The notes under the pieces are model-generated. The model was not told where the DNA came from and ran no database searches. It worked only from the letters and a program-made list of their open reading frames with translations. A DNA stretch of 22,788 nucleotides from Phaeoceros laevis (Eukaryota > Anthocerotophyta > Anthocerotopsida > Notothyladales), in NCBI GenBank assembly GCA_049999765.1, contig JBNGIQ010006068.1:1-22788 (forward strand), given 5' to 3'. Below, piece after piece: positions 8,294-18,749 of the stretch. The translations under genes and the position numbers were made by a program. The first letter of the stretch is position 1, and each line of letters opens with the position of its first letter.

Positions 8294-9812
8294 AGCTACG
8301 CAACCCAAAAGGACCATACCTAGTATATAGACAGCGGTGCATCGCAGCACATGACGCCCAACCTGGCCTACTTCTCAGAAATGCAAGAAAATCCCTCAGC
8401 AGAGTTCGTGTGCTTGGGCGACGACACAAAGCATCCAATCCAAGGCCAGGGAACGGTGCGGCTCGCCCTACAGCCATCTCAGCATTTATCCCTGCCGGAC
8501 GTTCTCTATGTTCCCGGCCTGACCAAGAATTTGGTGTCTGTGCGGAAAATCGACAACGCCGGCTGCTTTGTGTGCTTTGGCAGCGGCAAATGCGTGGTCA
8601 AAGCCTCCAATGGCGCCCTGCTTGCAACCGGACACCTGCGGGACGATGATCTCTACCACCTAGATCTGCAGCCCGAGCGGGCGCCGGCTGCAAGTCGAGG
8701 GTTCCACAACGAAACTTCATCTCGAAGTTTCGAAAAACCAAGTTCAAGTTTCTTATGGCATTTGCGTTTAGGGCACGTGAACTTTAAGAAACTCGTGAGG
8801 ATGCAAAAAGAGAAGGTTGTGGACAGGATTAACTTGGACAAAATACAAGATTTTGGAATTTGTGAGGCTTGCATTTTAGGCAAGCAGAAGAAATCTTCAT
8901 TTCCGGCTGAAACTCTAAGCCGGGCAACATCAAAACTTGAGCTGGTGCACACGGATATTTTTGGGCCGTTACCCAGAAGCCTAGGAGGGAAGGAGTATTG
9001 CCTGACATTTATTGATGATTTCACACGATTTTGTGTGATTTATTTTTTGCTCTACAAATCTGAAACTTTTCCGGTGTTTTGTGGAGTATTTACGTTGGGC
9101 TGAGTTACAAACAGGATGCAAGCTCAAGGCTCTTCGTTCTGACAATGGCGGAGAGTATATTTCCAACGAGTTTGTGGGGTTCTGTAAATCCAATGGCATT
9201 GTGAGACACCTTACCGCTCCTCACACGCCACAACAAAATGGCATTGCGGAGAATAAAAACTGGATTTTGGAGACGTCTGCGTCCAGTATGCTGCAGTATG
9301 CCAAATTACCCAAATCTTTTTGGGCGGAAGCAGTGGCTTATGCCACTTATATTCAGAACCGGATCACATGCAAGGTTACTCCTAAAACTACTCCATATGA
9401 GCTATGGACGGGAAGGCGGCCTAATCTAGCTCATCTACGAGTGTTTGGCTCTCCAGCGTATGCCCAGATCCACAAAGACATTCGCAAGAAGTTTGAGCCG
9501 AAGTCTAGGCCATGCATTTTTGTGGGATGCACAGATGGAATCAAAGGCTACAAGCTGGTGCATAAGCAAACTCGGAAATTTATCCATTCAAGGGATGTTG
9601 TATTTGTAGAAGGTGTTGAATTCTCTCAGCAAGTGGGAGACAAAAGTAGTCATGTTGATGACTCTGAGGAGGATGACTCCGATAGTGATACCAATGAAAT
9701 GTTGGTAGGAGATTTGCCTGTGCCTCTTCCGCATGTAGCAGCACCTCAAACTCATGTTCCCTTTGTAGCACCTCCAGCAACTGTGCAAGTACCAGTACCT
9801 CAAGTTCCATAG
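8294..9812 (+). pseudogene. Copia pol: protease active site and integrase
   Basis: The retropepsin motif DSGASQHM is at 8330-8353, preceded by YI and a TAG (8321-8323) where Trp is usual. The end of protease (LPDVLYVPGLTKNLVSV) follows. The integrase zinc-binding region has HLRLGH and CEAC. Catalytic residues are visible at HTDIFGPL, LRSDNGGEY and QQNGIAENKN, giving D, D and E. A frameshift near 9078 switches the frame just before the second Asp; sequence around it appears a few codons short of typical copia. The C-terminal integrase region (GCTDGIKGYKL) follows and then a Ser/Asp-rich linker to a TAG at 9810-9812 (CAG changed). Confidence 0.93.
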
Positions 9813-11743
9813 ACGCCAAGAGTCTCTACTCCTCACAAGACTCCTGGTAGGGCCATTCCAAGTAGGAGTTTGGCGGACTCACCCTCATCGTCACATGTAT
9901 ACTTTGAGGATGAAGCAGCTGAGGACAATATCTCCTCTCCAGACCATGTGGTGGCCCAGCACAGTGCAAAGCAATGCAAAAAGGACAAGCATGAACACTT
10001 GGCGCCTCGCCAGTCAGCAAGGACGCACAGGCAGCCTGACTTCTGTGAGCCGGAAGATTTCAGGCATCACAAATCACATCTTACATACTGCCTTTCTGCT
10101 AAGACACAACAACTGGAGCCTCAATCCTATGAGGAAGCTGTGACTTGTCCGGATGCTGCACTTTAGCAGCAGGCAATCAAATCGGAGTTAGATTCTTTGC
10201 ATGAGAACGACACATGAACAATCACAAGTTTGCCTGAAGGAAGGAAAGCTGTCGGATGCAAGTGGGTCTTTAAAATAAAATTGCATGCTGATGGCAGTGT
10301 CAAGAGGTTCAAAGGAAGAGTTGTAGCAAAGGGATACTCTCAGATCCCTGGTATTGATTATGAGGATACATTCAGCCCTGTTGTCAAATTGACAACATTA
10401 GGATTATTAATTGCACTGACAGCTGTGGAGGATTTAGAGCTTGAACAGCTAGACGTAAAAATTGCATTTTTATATGGCAGTTTAGATGAAGAAATTTATA
10501 TGGAGATACCTAAAGGAGTCAAGGTACCAACAAGGATCCCTAGACCAGTATGCAAGTTGAGAAATCTCTGTAAGGGCTGAAGCAAAGCCCTCGAGCTTGG
10601 TACTCCAGAATTGATGCGTTCCTAAAAGCACATGGGTGTGTGAGTTTGCATGCAGATAGTAATGTCTATGTTAGAAGAGAAGGAAAGAAGTTTATAGCAT
10701 TGGCTATCTATGTAGATGACATAATTGTCATGAGCAATAACTTCTCTATGATTAGACTATTGAAGGACCAACTAGGCTCGGAGTTTAAAATGCAGCACAC
10801 GGGTCCTTTACATTATGTATTGGGCATGCAACTTGTAAGGAACAGAAAGGCTGACACTATTTTTCTTCACCAGTCTAAGTATTTAAAGGAGATTCTGGAA
10901 AGGTACCACATGGAGAATTGTAAACCAGCTGCGAGCCCTGCTGAACAAAATGTGAAGTATGTTGCACAGATGAGCGAAATTCCTGAAGCGGATTATGCAA
11001 AGGTCGAAGATTATCCATCAAGGAATGGAAGTGTTATGCATTTGATGATTGGATCTAGGCCGGATTTATGCTTCTCATCCGGGCTCACCTCGAGGTTTGT
11101 TTCCAACCCAAATGCTTCTCATAGCGACCTTATGACAAGACAATACCGCTACATAGCTGGAACAACAGATTGGGGACTTCTCTATAGTGCACAGGGTCAG
11201 AAACCACTCAATTTGGTGGCATACAGTGATGCCGATTGGGCAGGTGACCCTGATGATAGAAGAAGTATTTCCAGCTACGTCACAACGTTAGCAGGCGCAG
11301 CAATTGGATGGAGCAGTAAGAAACAACAGACTATTGCTCTATCAAGTGCGGAAGCGGAATTTAAGAGTCTCACTGAAGCTGCGAAAAAGGTAGTATGGAC
11401 AGTGGGAGCTCTTAGAGAACTTGGCTTTGAGCAGCAGTTGCCAATTCCTTTGTATTGCGATAATCAAAGTGCAATTGCGCTCACAATGAATGCAAGATTC
11501 CATGCTAGGACAAAGCATATCGCAATCCAGCATCATTACATTCGAGAAGTAGCTGCGCAAGGTGTAATCCAAGTTGTCTATTGCCCCACTGCCAACATGA
11601 CTGCTGATATACTTACTAAGGCATTGGGCAAAATCAAGCACTATGAGCATGCAGCAGCTATGGGCTTGCGTGCCTCTGGACATAGCTTGAAGTGGACAAC
11701 AGGGAAAGACAAAGAGCGCAGCGAGCTGGATGAAGATGCATGA
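9813..11743 (+). pseudogene. Copia pol: linker, reverse transcriptase and RNase H
   Basis: The linker frame (9813-10229) has TAG at 10164-10166 and TGA at 10215-10217, both at positions where copia normally has Trp. RT begins with WVFKIKLHADGSVKRFKGR, GIDYEDTFSPVVK and QLDVKIAFLYGSLDEEIYM. A frameshift near 10560 and a TAA at 10571-10573 (in SLYGLKQ) break it. From there the frame is open for 390 codons: SPRAWYSRIDAFL, catalytic YVDD in AIYVDDIIVMS, YVLGMQL, then RNase H SDADWAGDPDDRRS, SSAEAEF, CDNQSAI and TADILTKAL. TKHIDI, near the RNase H end, reads TKHIAI. The tail ends with an acidic SELDEDA at 11743. Confidence 0.95.
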
Positions 11744-11901
11744 AGATTGAAGTGAAGACAAGGCATCTCTTAGAGTTAGATTGTCTTAGCAATAGTTTTA
11801 AGTTTCTTTAGCTAAAATTTTTTCATAGATTTCTTATAGTTCTACATATCTAAATAGATAGATAGAGCTCAATAATCACCAACCATTCAACCTGAGTGGG
11901 A
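11744..11901 (+). other. Copia 3' untranslated region and polypurine-like tract
   Basis: This A/T-rich stretch has no coding signal. It ends in TGAGTGGGAG (11892-11901), a purine-rich run next to the LTR start, as expected of a polypurine tract, though it contains two Ts. Confidence 0.5.
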
Positions 11902-12059
11902 GTGATGGGATTATTATTATCCCTTTATTAGTCAGGTCAAAGGTTAGCTGAATATAGACAGTTATAACCGTCACGTGTCGCTTCGCGCGACATTCATATG
12001 TAAGCAAGCGCCAAGCGCTGCTCTAATTCATTTTCTATTCATTTGCATTATCTTTGTCA
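11902..12059 (+). repeat. Copia 3' LTR, about 158 bp
   Basis: It begins TGATGGGATTATTATTATCC and ends ATTATCTTTGTCA, with TG...CA ends. It carries a TATA-like GAATATAGAC and a GC-rich hairpin (GTCGC/GCGAC, about 11977-11991). Directly after it LINE ORF2 coding sequence begins. The 5' LTR is absent from the window, so the boundaries come from structure and the LINE junction only. Confidence 0.6.
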
Positions 12060-14016
12060 AAATAGCCCTCCACAACGGTGAGCCCACTGCTTTCCCAAGC
12101 TTCAGTTTTGAAGCGAATAAGTGAGCTATTGACGTAGTCCCATTCTTTACTGCGCTCATGGAATTCAGTCTACGCATGATGTATGCTTTCCACGGATAAA
12201 CAGTAGGTGATAAGGCTGTGACAATCCATTGACCATGCAGCACAGTAGCCTTCTGAAGTAGGTCACCCAGACCAAGACCACCCTCCGTTTTGGGCTGGAT
12301 CATATGAGACCAAGCCACCTTGCTACCTGCCGAGGGCACATCAACAGGTTTATTCCACAAAAAGCACTCTATGATCTTTCTCAATCTCTTGAAGTCCTCT
12401 TCAGTGGGAGCCCAGGAAAACACGAAGTACCAAAGAGTTGTAGTTAGAATATGGTTCACTGCCAAGACCCTAGCTGCCAAGGTGAGTTCCATCAGTTGTA
12501 AGCCTCTTGCTTTTTTGATGAATCTTATACAGACTTGCTTACCTACTTCTGCATTTTCTTCCCCTTCCTTGAAAGGAAGACCCAAATACTTATGTGTGTC
12601 ATCCCCGCTGATCCTTGCAATGTGATGAAGGCACACTGGAATCTCCTCAAGGTTAAGGCAAAGCATTTTTGTCTTATCCCAATTCACACCACAACCAGAC
12701 AAGCATCCAAAGTCATCCACAATCAGCAAGGCCGCCTCCACCGAAGGCTCTTCTGGAGTCAGGAAAAGCAAGGTATCGTCAGCAAAACCAGAAACTTTCA
12801 GCTGATTGTCGTCAGGCTCTATGATTCCTTTAACCTCATTGCAGTTCTTGATTCTCCAGATCAAGAAATTAGTGAGGATAATAAACAAGGCGGGTGATAG
12901 CAGGTCTCCTTGTCTCACCGCTTTACTGATAGGTAGCCTTTCTGTAACATCCCCGTTCACAGCAACCCTAGCACCTGCATCTTCCATTAGAATCCCTATC
13001 CATCTACAGTAGTTGTTTCCAAAACCATATCTTTTTAGACAAGCCCAGAGAAAGTGCCACTCCACATTGTCATAAGCTTTTTCAAAATCAAGTGAGAGTA
13101 GGACTGCTGGGATCTTCTCCTTATTCGTCCACCATTTGGCCTCTCTAAGCAATAGAACGTTGTCTAGTATACATCTTCCCCTAATGAAGCCTCGTTGTTC
13201 CCTCTGCACCCAGTTGTCCATAAAGGGGGCAATCCTATCAGCTAGAACCTTTGCAATCATTTTATAGAAGGTGGTCAACAATGAGAGAGGCCTCCAGAAC
13301 TTAATTCCTTGTTCAGCTCTCGGTTTTGGAACCAGCGCAATGAGGCTCTCATTGAGAGTCTCTCCCATAGAACCCCTAACCCAAGCTTGCCCTATGGCCT
13401 CCATGAGAACCTTCTTTATAAATTCCCACCCCCAAATAAAGAACTCCTTAGGAAACCCATCCAGACCCGGGCTTTTACCATTTGGCATTCCTGATAGAGC
13501 ATCTCTTATTTCTTGTTCAGTAATTTGCGCTTCCAACACTTTGTTTTGTTCTTCAGTAACCTTCATCAGAAAGCTGTCAAATTGTTGCATCTTTTCTTCC
13601 CAGTCTGCGCACTTGTCCTTACCTTGCAGGAAGTCTTGGAAATGGGTCTCAATCATGCTCTTTAGTTGATCATGTTCAACCTGCAGCACTCCATTGCTAT
13701 CCGGTAGAGGAGGTATTTTGTTTTTGCTTCTACTCTGCCTTAGTTTCGAAAAAAAAAACTTCTGAGGTATGTCCCCTTCAGCCGCCCACTTGATTTTAGC
13801 ACGAATGTACCAAGTTGAACCCCTAGCCTTCTTGTCTTCCAATGCCTTCAACAGCAGTTTTGCTTCAGCAAGTTCCTGCAGCAGCGCAAGGCTCCTGGTA
13901 GCAGCATTTTCTACTTCATGTTGTGCCTTCATCACCCTTTCCCTTGCAGCTGCCTCTTCAGCTCTGTCTGTCATGAAGACGCCATGGCATCTCGGATGAC
14001 TAGCTAAATGTTGCAT
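12028..14016 (-). pseudogene. LINE ORF2, reverse transcriptase part
   Basis: A 662-codon open frame with no internal stop. An alpha-helical linker (residues 15-80, Ala/Glu/Lys-rich) is followed by RT blocks: SPGLDGFPKEFF, ESLIALVPKP, WRPLSLLTTFYKMIAKVLA, QRGFIRGRCILDNVLL, LSLDFEKAYDNVEW, AVRQGDLLSPALFI and the catalytic FADD in GFADDTLLF, then KYLGLPF. After RT come the usual ILTTTLWYFVFSW and GGLGLGDL motifs. The last residues (from about 12059) are read from the copia LTR, so the true C-terminus is missing. The Met at 14016 is not the natural start; ORF2 starts at 16261. The clean frame suggests a rather young insertion. Confidence 0.95.
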
Positions 14017-15226
14017 TAGTGATAGCTGGAGTGTGCAGGTTAGGTTAGTTAGGATCTGCTACGTAGGCGGTTAGCCACGTGGGCAGTTAGCGCCAGGCCT
14101 GCCACGCAAGCAGTTAGTCACGCAGCCGTTAGGGGGGTTAATGATAGCTACGTACACATCAAAGTATTGTTTACTAGTCACTTGCGCAGGATCAGAACCG
14201 GCACTGCCACCCGCACAACAAGCATTCAAGGCGTTTGGCTTCACGTTGCAGCTGTTGGCGCGACGGCCGGAAGATGGAGGCTGGCAAGCTGTTGTGGGCG
14301 CTAAGGAAGGTGCGAAGGCTGTTGGCCATGACTGACGCCGGTGTACGGCAACAGAGAGGCGAAGGCTGAGGCAGCATTGGCGGCACGACGATGGCGGCTC
14401 TCTCTCTCTCACCAGCTGCTCAGCAGGGGCCAAGGGCTAGGTCCTCAGCAGGGTTTGGCAGTTGTTTGATGCAAGTTCTGAGGTTTTCCGCCGCCGGGCT
14501 ATGCCACAGCATCCCGGGGCCTCGCATATGTGTTTTACAATCTGATGCAGTAAAATCATGACTGGCTGAGCGCCGGTGTGACTTCTTGCGTGCAATTCAG
14601 GCTGCTTGAGTGTGTATGCTTGTGTTACAGAATTTTCATAGCAACTCTCCTTGCCAGGTTTGGCAGGAACTCGGGATTTTGGTGCATGTTTGCATAGGAC
14701 CTGCTGTCCTCGGACGTCTTACTGAGTAAGGGGGCTATTTGAGCCTTTCCAGTGTGTTGGCCGGCCTCACTAATGCATGTGAAGGTGCGGGCAGGAAATT
14801 GAGGTGTTTTTGAGTGAATGCAGGTGTGTTGCGCAGATGTGAGCTTGTGAGCAGGTCTGGAGCATGCGTGGTGGTGCCAGGAATGGCAGCTGCGGAGCCT
14901 AGCAGGCTGTTCAGGCCCACAGAGTGTAGCACAACAACATTGACTAGTGCAGCCTGTCCAATAGGGACAGCTGGGCTGGGTTTGGGCGTTTTTAGCAACT
15001 CTAGCATGTGCTGATGTACCGCACGCAGTTGCACTCTGCTAGATGATTTCCAGGTTGCGTAGCAATGCTTACAGAGGCAGCTGCAAGGCTAGGGAGCATG
15101 CAGGTGCAGCAATGTGTAGTGCAGATGTGGACATATGGCCTCGGCTATCAATTGTGGTGGCTGAGTGCTAAGTCAAGGTTCACAGCATGTGTGTTGATGC
15201 GAGAAATGCAGTAGGATTCGATGTTA
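14017..15226. mobile_element. About 1.2-kb insertion of unknown type within LINE ORF2
   Basis: ORF2 coding sequence stops after VPSAVEH (about 15228) and resumes as HLASHPRCHGVF at about 14010, so the intervening segment is foreign. The flanks share ATGT (plus strand, at about 14011 and 15220), a possible 4-bp target duplication. The left end has repeated GTTAGY motifs (14040-14130). Short frames occur on both strands (for example 14433-14071 minus) but none carries a known motif. I cannot see convincing LTRs, TIRs or a Helitron end, so the class is undetermined. Confidence 0.5.
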
Positions 15227-15227
15227 T

Positions 15228-16261
15228 ATGTGCTCAACGGCAGATGGCACGACAGCCTCCTTGGCTTTTTCAACACCATGTTTACGCAAGAATTTCCTTG
15301 TGCCTTCAAATGCCTGCAGAATTTTCGCAAGCCCCCCTTTACTAACATCCTCCTGTTGCTATCTCCATAGGCCTTTAATGTGGTCATATACCCCTTCATC
15401 CTTAAGTAAGTCAATATTCATCCTCCAGAGCATCGCTGTTTTACAAGTACGTGTCAAGGTTTCATCAGCAATGCTTATCTCCAGCAGAATAGGCGCATGA
15501 TCGGACTGCGAAGTACCCGGTAAGATACCATATTTCTGAATCTTTTGTCTCCACTTGTCTGGCATGTACAGTCTATCAAGTCTGCTTGCTATAAATCCAA
15601 GGGGGTCTTCCCTATCATTTGTCCAGCTAAATCTTAAGGAATTTCTCATGCATTTCGCAGGCGACACTTGCCAGGGATCACAGATCTGCAGTGTTGTATC
15701 CCTGAGCGCTTGCCATTTTAGCGATACATGATCTTGCTCCGGGTCATGTCCCCCTTCTTTGTCAGTACTACGCTCTACGAAATTAAAGTCCCCTCCCATT
15801 ACCCAGGCCAAATCCTTGTCTAGCTGGCTCTCCATTCTAACCCAAAGCCTTCGCCTCTGCACCTTCCTGCAAGGAGCGTACAGGTTACGTATGCCAATTT
15901 CTCCCGAATCCAACTTAAGTTTTATCCACATGAAGCACTTTCGCGGGTCATGGCCTATAGCTGTCACTCTATCCGCAAGTTCATTTCTAACAGTGATAGC
16001 TATCCCTCCCTTGGACGTATCAACTGCTACCCACCAAGTTTTGCCGTGCGGTAAGAAAATTCTTTTCACTTCATCCATCTTTTGTTGGTTCAATTTATGC
16101 TCTTGTAGCATTACTACATCCCAGTCACACTGTTCAGTGAGAAAATGGTTCAACTGTCTAACCTTGCTATCCAGCATTTTGTAGTCTCCTAACCCCCTCA
16201 CATTCCACGATACAAACTGGAGGTGACACTCCTGGTTGGCTTTTTTATATGTTATCGTCAT
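15228..16261 (-). pseudogene. LINE ORF2, APE-type endonuclease part
   Basis: This domain nicks the target DNA to prime reverse transcription. From the start Met at 16261 the frame is open for 300 codons. Visible motifs in order: FVSWNVRGLGD, VVMLQEHKL (catalytic Glu), KGGIAITVR, RNLYAPC, VMGGDFNFVE (Asp/Asn), SRLDRLYMP and SQSDHAPILLE (Asp/His), so all the main catalytic positions are present. A TAG at 15359-15361 interrupts after HIKGLWR, but the same frame continues through LAKILQAFEGTRKFL to VEH at about 15228, where the insertion begins. Length and order match plant L1 elements. Confidence 0.94.
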
Positions 16262-16263
16262 CA
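16259..16263 (-). promoter_or_regulatory. Overlapping stop/start (TGATG) between LINE ORF1 and ORF2
   Basis: On the minus strand the ORF1 stop TGA (16263-16261) overlaps the ORF2 start ATG (16261-16259). This suggests coupled termination-reinitiation for ORF2, as described for some insect LINEs with a UAAUG overlap. No assay supports it here. Confidence 0.6.
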
Positions 16264-16566
16264 GGTATGTGGCACTAGTTTCCTACTCCCTGTTAACTTG
16301 CTCTTTTCTTTCTCTGCCGGTTCTGACACAACTTTGGCCTTTGTTGCAGCAGGACCTGTTAAGTTAATAGGCTTTTCCTGCAAGAGGAAATCCTGAAGAG
16401 GGATACCCAGAACATCTTTTACACACTCCTCCTTAGAAGAAGCACTGGTAACCCGTTTACTCTCCTGAATTCCCACTGCCTCAATCTCCTCTACTTTGTT
16501 CTCCAAATGTATCAGTCGTTTCCTGATCTCCACTGTTCTAGAGGGGCTAGTTCCAGAATAGGTCAT
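16261..16566 (-). pseudogene. LINE ORF1, C-terminal piece
   Basis: A 101-codon frame from 16566 to the TGA at 16261. It holds a leucine/glutamate-rich stretch likely to form a coiled coil (RKRLIHLENKVEEIEAVG) and a basic end (KEKSKLTGSRKL). Its first codon overlaps the stop of the preceding frame as ATGA (16566-16563), probably because an indel shifted the frame of a single ORF1. It ends exactly at the ORF2 start. Confidence 0.7.
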
Positions 16567-17800
16567 GAGTTTAGAGTTAATCTGCCAGCCTGAATCTCAG
16601 GAGATCTAAGATCCCTTGACCGTTTTGCCACTCCTTGCTTACGATCCCAATCCATTTCAAAAGGTTTTAATTGAAGTTCCTTGCCATAAGCTTCTTCCAT
16701 ATATTCTTCCAGGCTTTTGCCCTTCTTGGGGGTTGAAACCTCTACTAGTTCACTAGGTGTAGTGCTGTCCTTTACCAGACTAGGCATCTGTGGACTCGTA
16801 CCCAGGTCAGGTATCACCGCCAGGTCCGAACACTGCACCATGCTTCCTTCCTGTGCTTCCTTTCCCTTTTCCAGTTTAGACCCTGAGGCTTTTACCTAAT
16901 CTGTCATTTTCCTGAACACAAGATTTCCCTGTTTCTTAGGGCTACTCTTGTTACGATTAACTGCTACCCACTCTTCTTGCAGCTTTCGGGGTTCACTCTT
17001 CTCTTTGTCCGCTACCTTGTCTTTGAGTTTGTCTGCTCTACGGTCCTGCATACACTCCATCTTACCCTTGACTGTCATACTACCTGGGACAGAGATACGC
17101 ACACCGTCTCCCCAATCAAGCAGCTCAGCTAAAGCTTTTGAAATGGCCCTTGTGCTTAATGGTATGGTGCCTCTTTCTCTGTGTCCATCCCGAAAATGTT
17201 CCTTAACTTTTGCATTGCTCCTGGCGCTGTTGTTTCGTGTCAAAGTCCACTGCAACCTGCAGAACTCCAACAAAGTACAAAAATTGAGTCTCCTGCTGAA
17301 TGCGGTGAGAGATAGCTTGTTTGTTCATCATTCCTAGCATCTGCTCAATTTCCGCATCCTCCAGTTCTGGGAAATCATTCCTTAACATATTCCACATCTT
17401 GTCTTCCGCCCTTTCCTAGGCTTGCTCCAAGCTAGCATTTCTGAAGCCACTACCTGTCACTGCCCAGAGAGGAAAAGCAAGTCTCTGGTCCCTTGTAGGG
17501 AGCCAAAATTCCTCAATACCATTGCGTTTTCTGGTCAGAATGATTCCTTCCTTGATTATTGTGATTTTTGCTTGTGCCTGCTCATTAAAGATCTTCTTCC
17601 CAATACGGCAGTTCGTCTCATTCGTCGCTTCCAATAAGGTCCGTTGGTTCTTCCTAACACTTCCAAAACCTGGCAGCACCGCCCGTCCTGCTTTAGGGAT
17701 GTCTCTCCTAATAGTTTGAGCTTACAGGGCTTTTGTGTAGGGCATTCTTTTTGGAGATGATCCTTACTACCGCAAATACGGCATCTGGTGGCAGGTCAGG
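16563..17800 (-). pseudogene. LINE ORF1, middle part with CCHC zinc knuckle
   Basis: ORF1 proteins bind LINE RNA. A zinc knuckle CRICGSKDHLQKEC (C-X2-C-X4-H-X4-C) is encoded at 17783-17742. It lies in a frame different from the upstream piece, preceded by a TGA, so a frameshift lies near 17800. Next, 17679-17203 is one frame with a TAG at 17416-17418 (GKKIFNEQAQAKITIIKEG, EEFWLPTRDQRLAFPLW). A shift near 17240 leads to 17273-16563, one frame with a TAG at 16896-16898. That part has basic and low-complexity sequence (DKLKDKVADKEKSEPRKL). The whole is a decayed but readable ORF1. Confidence 0.8.
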
Positions 17801-17805
17801 ATAAT

Positions 17806-18591
17806 CTAGGGGTTGGTACACCTCCTCCATTTCCCCCCTTCCATGAACTGCACTATAACACCCTCTGGCAACATGCTAATGTCTTTAACCTTCACTCCAA
17901 AACGCGGTTTTGCATTCTTTATCCAGAAGTCTTCCATCCTCGGCTTGATGAAGATCTCACCAACTGCAGCAACCATCTCTTCCGCCATGTCAATGCAATC
18001 TTCTTGCAGACCCGGCAACTGCACCCACACAAACTTTTTGGAGAACTCTATGCGTTCCAGCTCTACTTGTGGAGTCCATGGCTCCAGATACACCAAATGT
18101 GTGCCCTTATACAGATTCTTTGACTGAAGCAGTCGCTCAGCCGCCTTTGCATCTGGCATACGAATGTGGAACGATTGGTTATTCTTAATGTAGATCGATG
18201 CCGGGGCTGATTTTGAGCATTGCTTCACATACTCTTCTAACTCCTTTACGTTGGGACCAATTCCTTCCTTTCCCAGTACAGACAAAACACGCAAAACACC
18301 CCTTGCTCTGGGGATTTGTTCCCTTGGATCCTATATCACAACTGGTGGCCGCAAAGGCACCTTCTCCCTCTTAGCAAACATAGCTCCTCCTGGTTGTTTT
18401 TTCTGCAGCTGGGCACTGCCAGATGGTAGTGTTCTTACGTCATCCCCTTGACTTGCCGGTGTGACATCAACTACCACTCCTTCAGTTGGGTCTGTACCAC
18501 CTTGATACGCATTCTCGGCAGTAGTTGCCGCGATATCTGGGGGTCTACCCTCCCCCGCTATACCCCTGTTAGGCCCCATGGCCACTATCAA
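17806..18591 (-). pseudogene. LINE ORF1, N-terminal part (DUF4283-like)
   Basis: One frame from Met 18591 to a stop at 17806, with a single TAG at 18328-18330. The first 87 codons are low-complexity and Gly/Pro/Ala-rich. After the stop come NVKELEEYVKQCSKSA, IRMPDAKAAERLL, YLEPWTPQVELERIEF, KKFVWVQLPGL and VGEIFIKP, the pattern of the domain preceding the zinc knuckle in plant LINE ORF1 and related proteins. An alternative start is Met at 18579. Assignment rests on pattern and position before the CCHC knuckle and ORF2. Confidence 0.75.
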
Positions 18592-18749
18592 TACACGCGC
18601 ACCGCGCTACATGTTTACCACCACCGATGCATTCGAGCTCACTTGCAGAGGGCGACACCGCTCGTCGCGCCACTCTATTGCCTCTTTCTCACCCCTTGGT
18701 TCCCTGTTAAACCCTAAAGCTGAAATTTTGGGACGAACGGGAGAAATTC

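Larger units (their letters stand above)
8294..12059 (+). mobile_element. Ty1/copia retrotransposon, 5'-truncated, with 3' LTR
   Basis: Order on the plus strand is protease active site, integrase, RT, RNase H, 3' untranslated region, polypurine-like tract and LTR. PR-IN-RT-RH is diagnostic of Ty1/copia. Gag and the 5' LTR are missing: recognisable sequence starts around 8294, directly abutting the methyltransferase element in the opposite orientation. At the right the LTR ends at about 12059 and LINE ORF2 coding sequence starts at once, consistent with the copia having landed in the LINE. No target duplication can be tested because the 5' end is lost. Confidence 0.9.
12060..18640 (-). mobile_element. 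Plant non-LTR retrotransposon (L1-type LINE), 3'-truncated
   Basis: Read right to left: 5' untranslated sequence (about 18640-18592), ORF1 with a CCHC knuckle (18591-16261), ORF2 with APE endonuclease (16261-15228) and RT (14013-12060). ORF2 stops being LINE-like at PLWRAI (about 12063); the expected C-terminal region and 3' tail are missing, replaced by the copia LTR. A 1.2-kb foreign segment (about 14020-15226) splits endonuclease from RT. The 5' end is placed only roughly, before 18720. No target duplication can be found because the 3' end is gone. Confidence 0.9.

Noticed and set aside
8191-8649. 152-codon plus-strand ORF across the gypsy/copia junction.
   Set aside because: It overlaps the copia protease in a different frame and the methyltransferase antisense; it has no motif.
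12320-13669. Plus-strand ORFs opposite LINE RT.
   Set aside because: Antisense shadows of a clear RT coding frame.
14071-14433. A 120-codon minus-strand ORF within the LINE insertion.
   Set aside because: Low-complexity Ala/Arg/Ser/Pro composition, overlapping frames on both strands, no motif.
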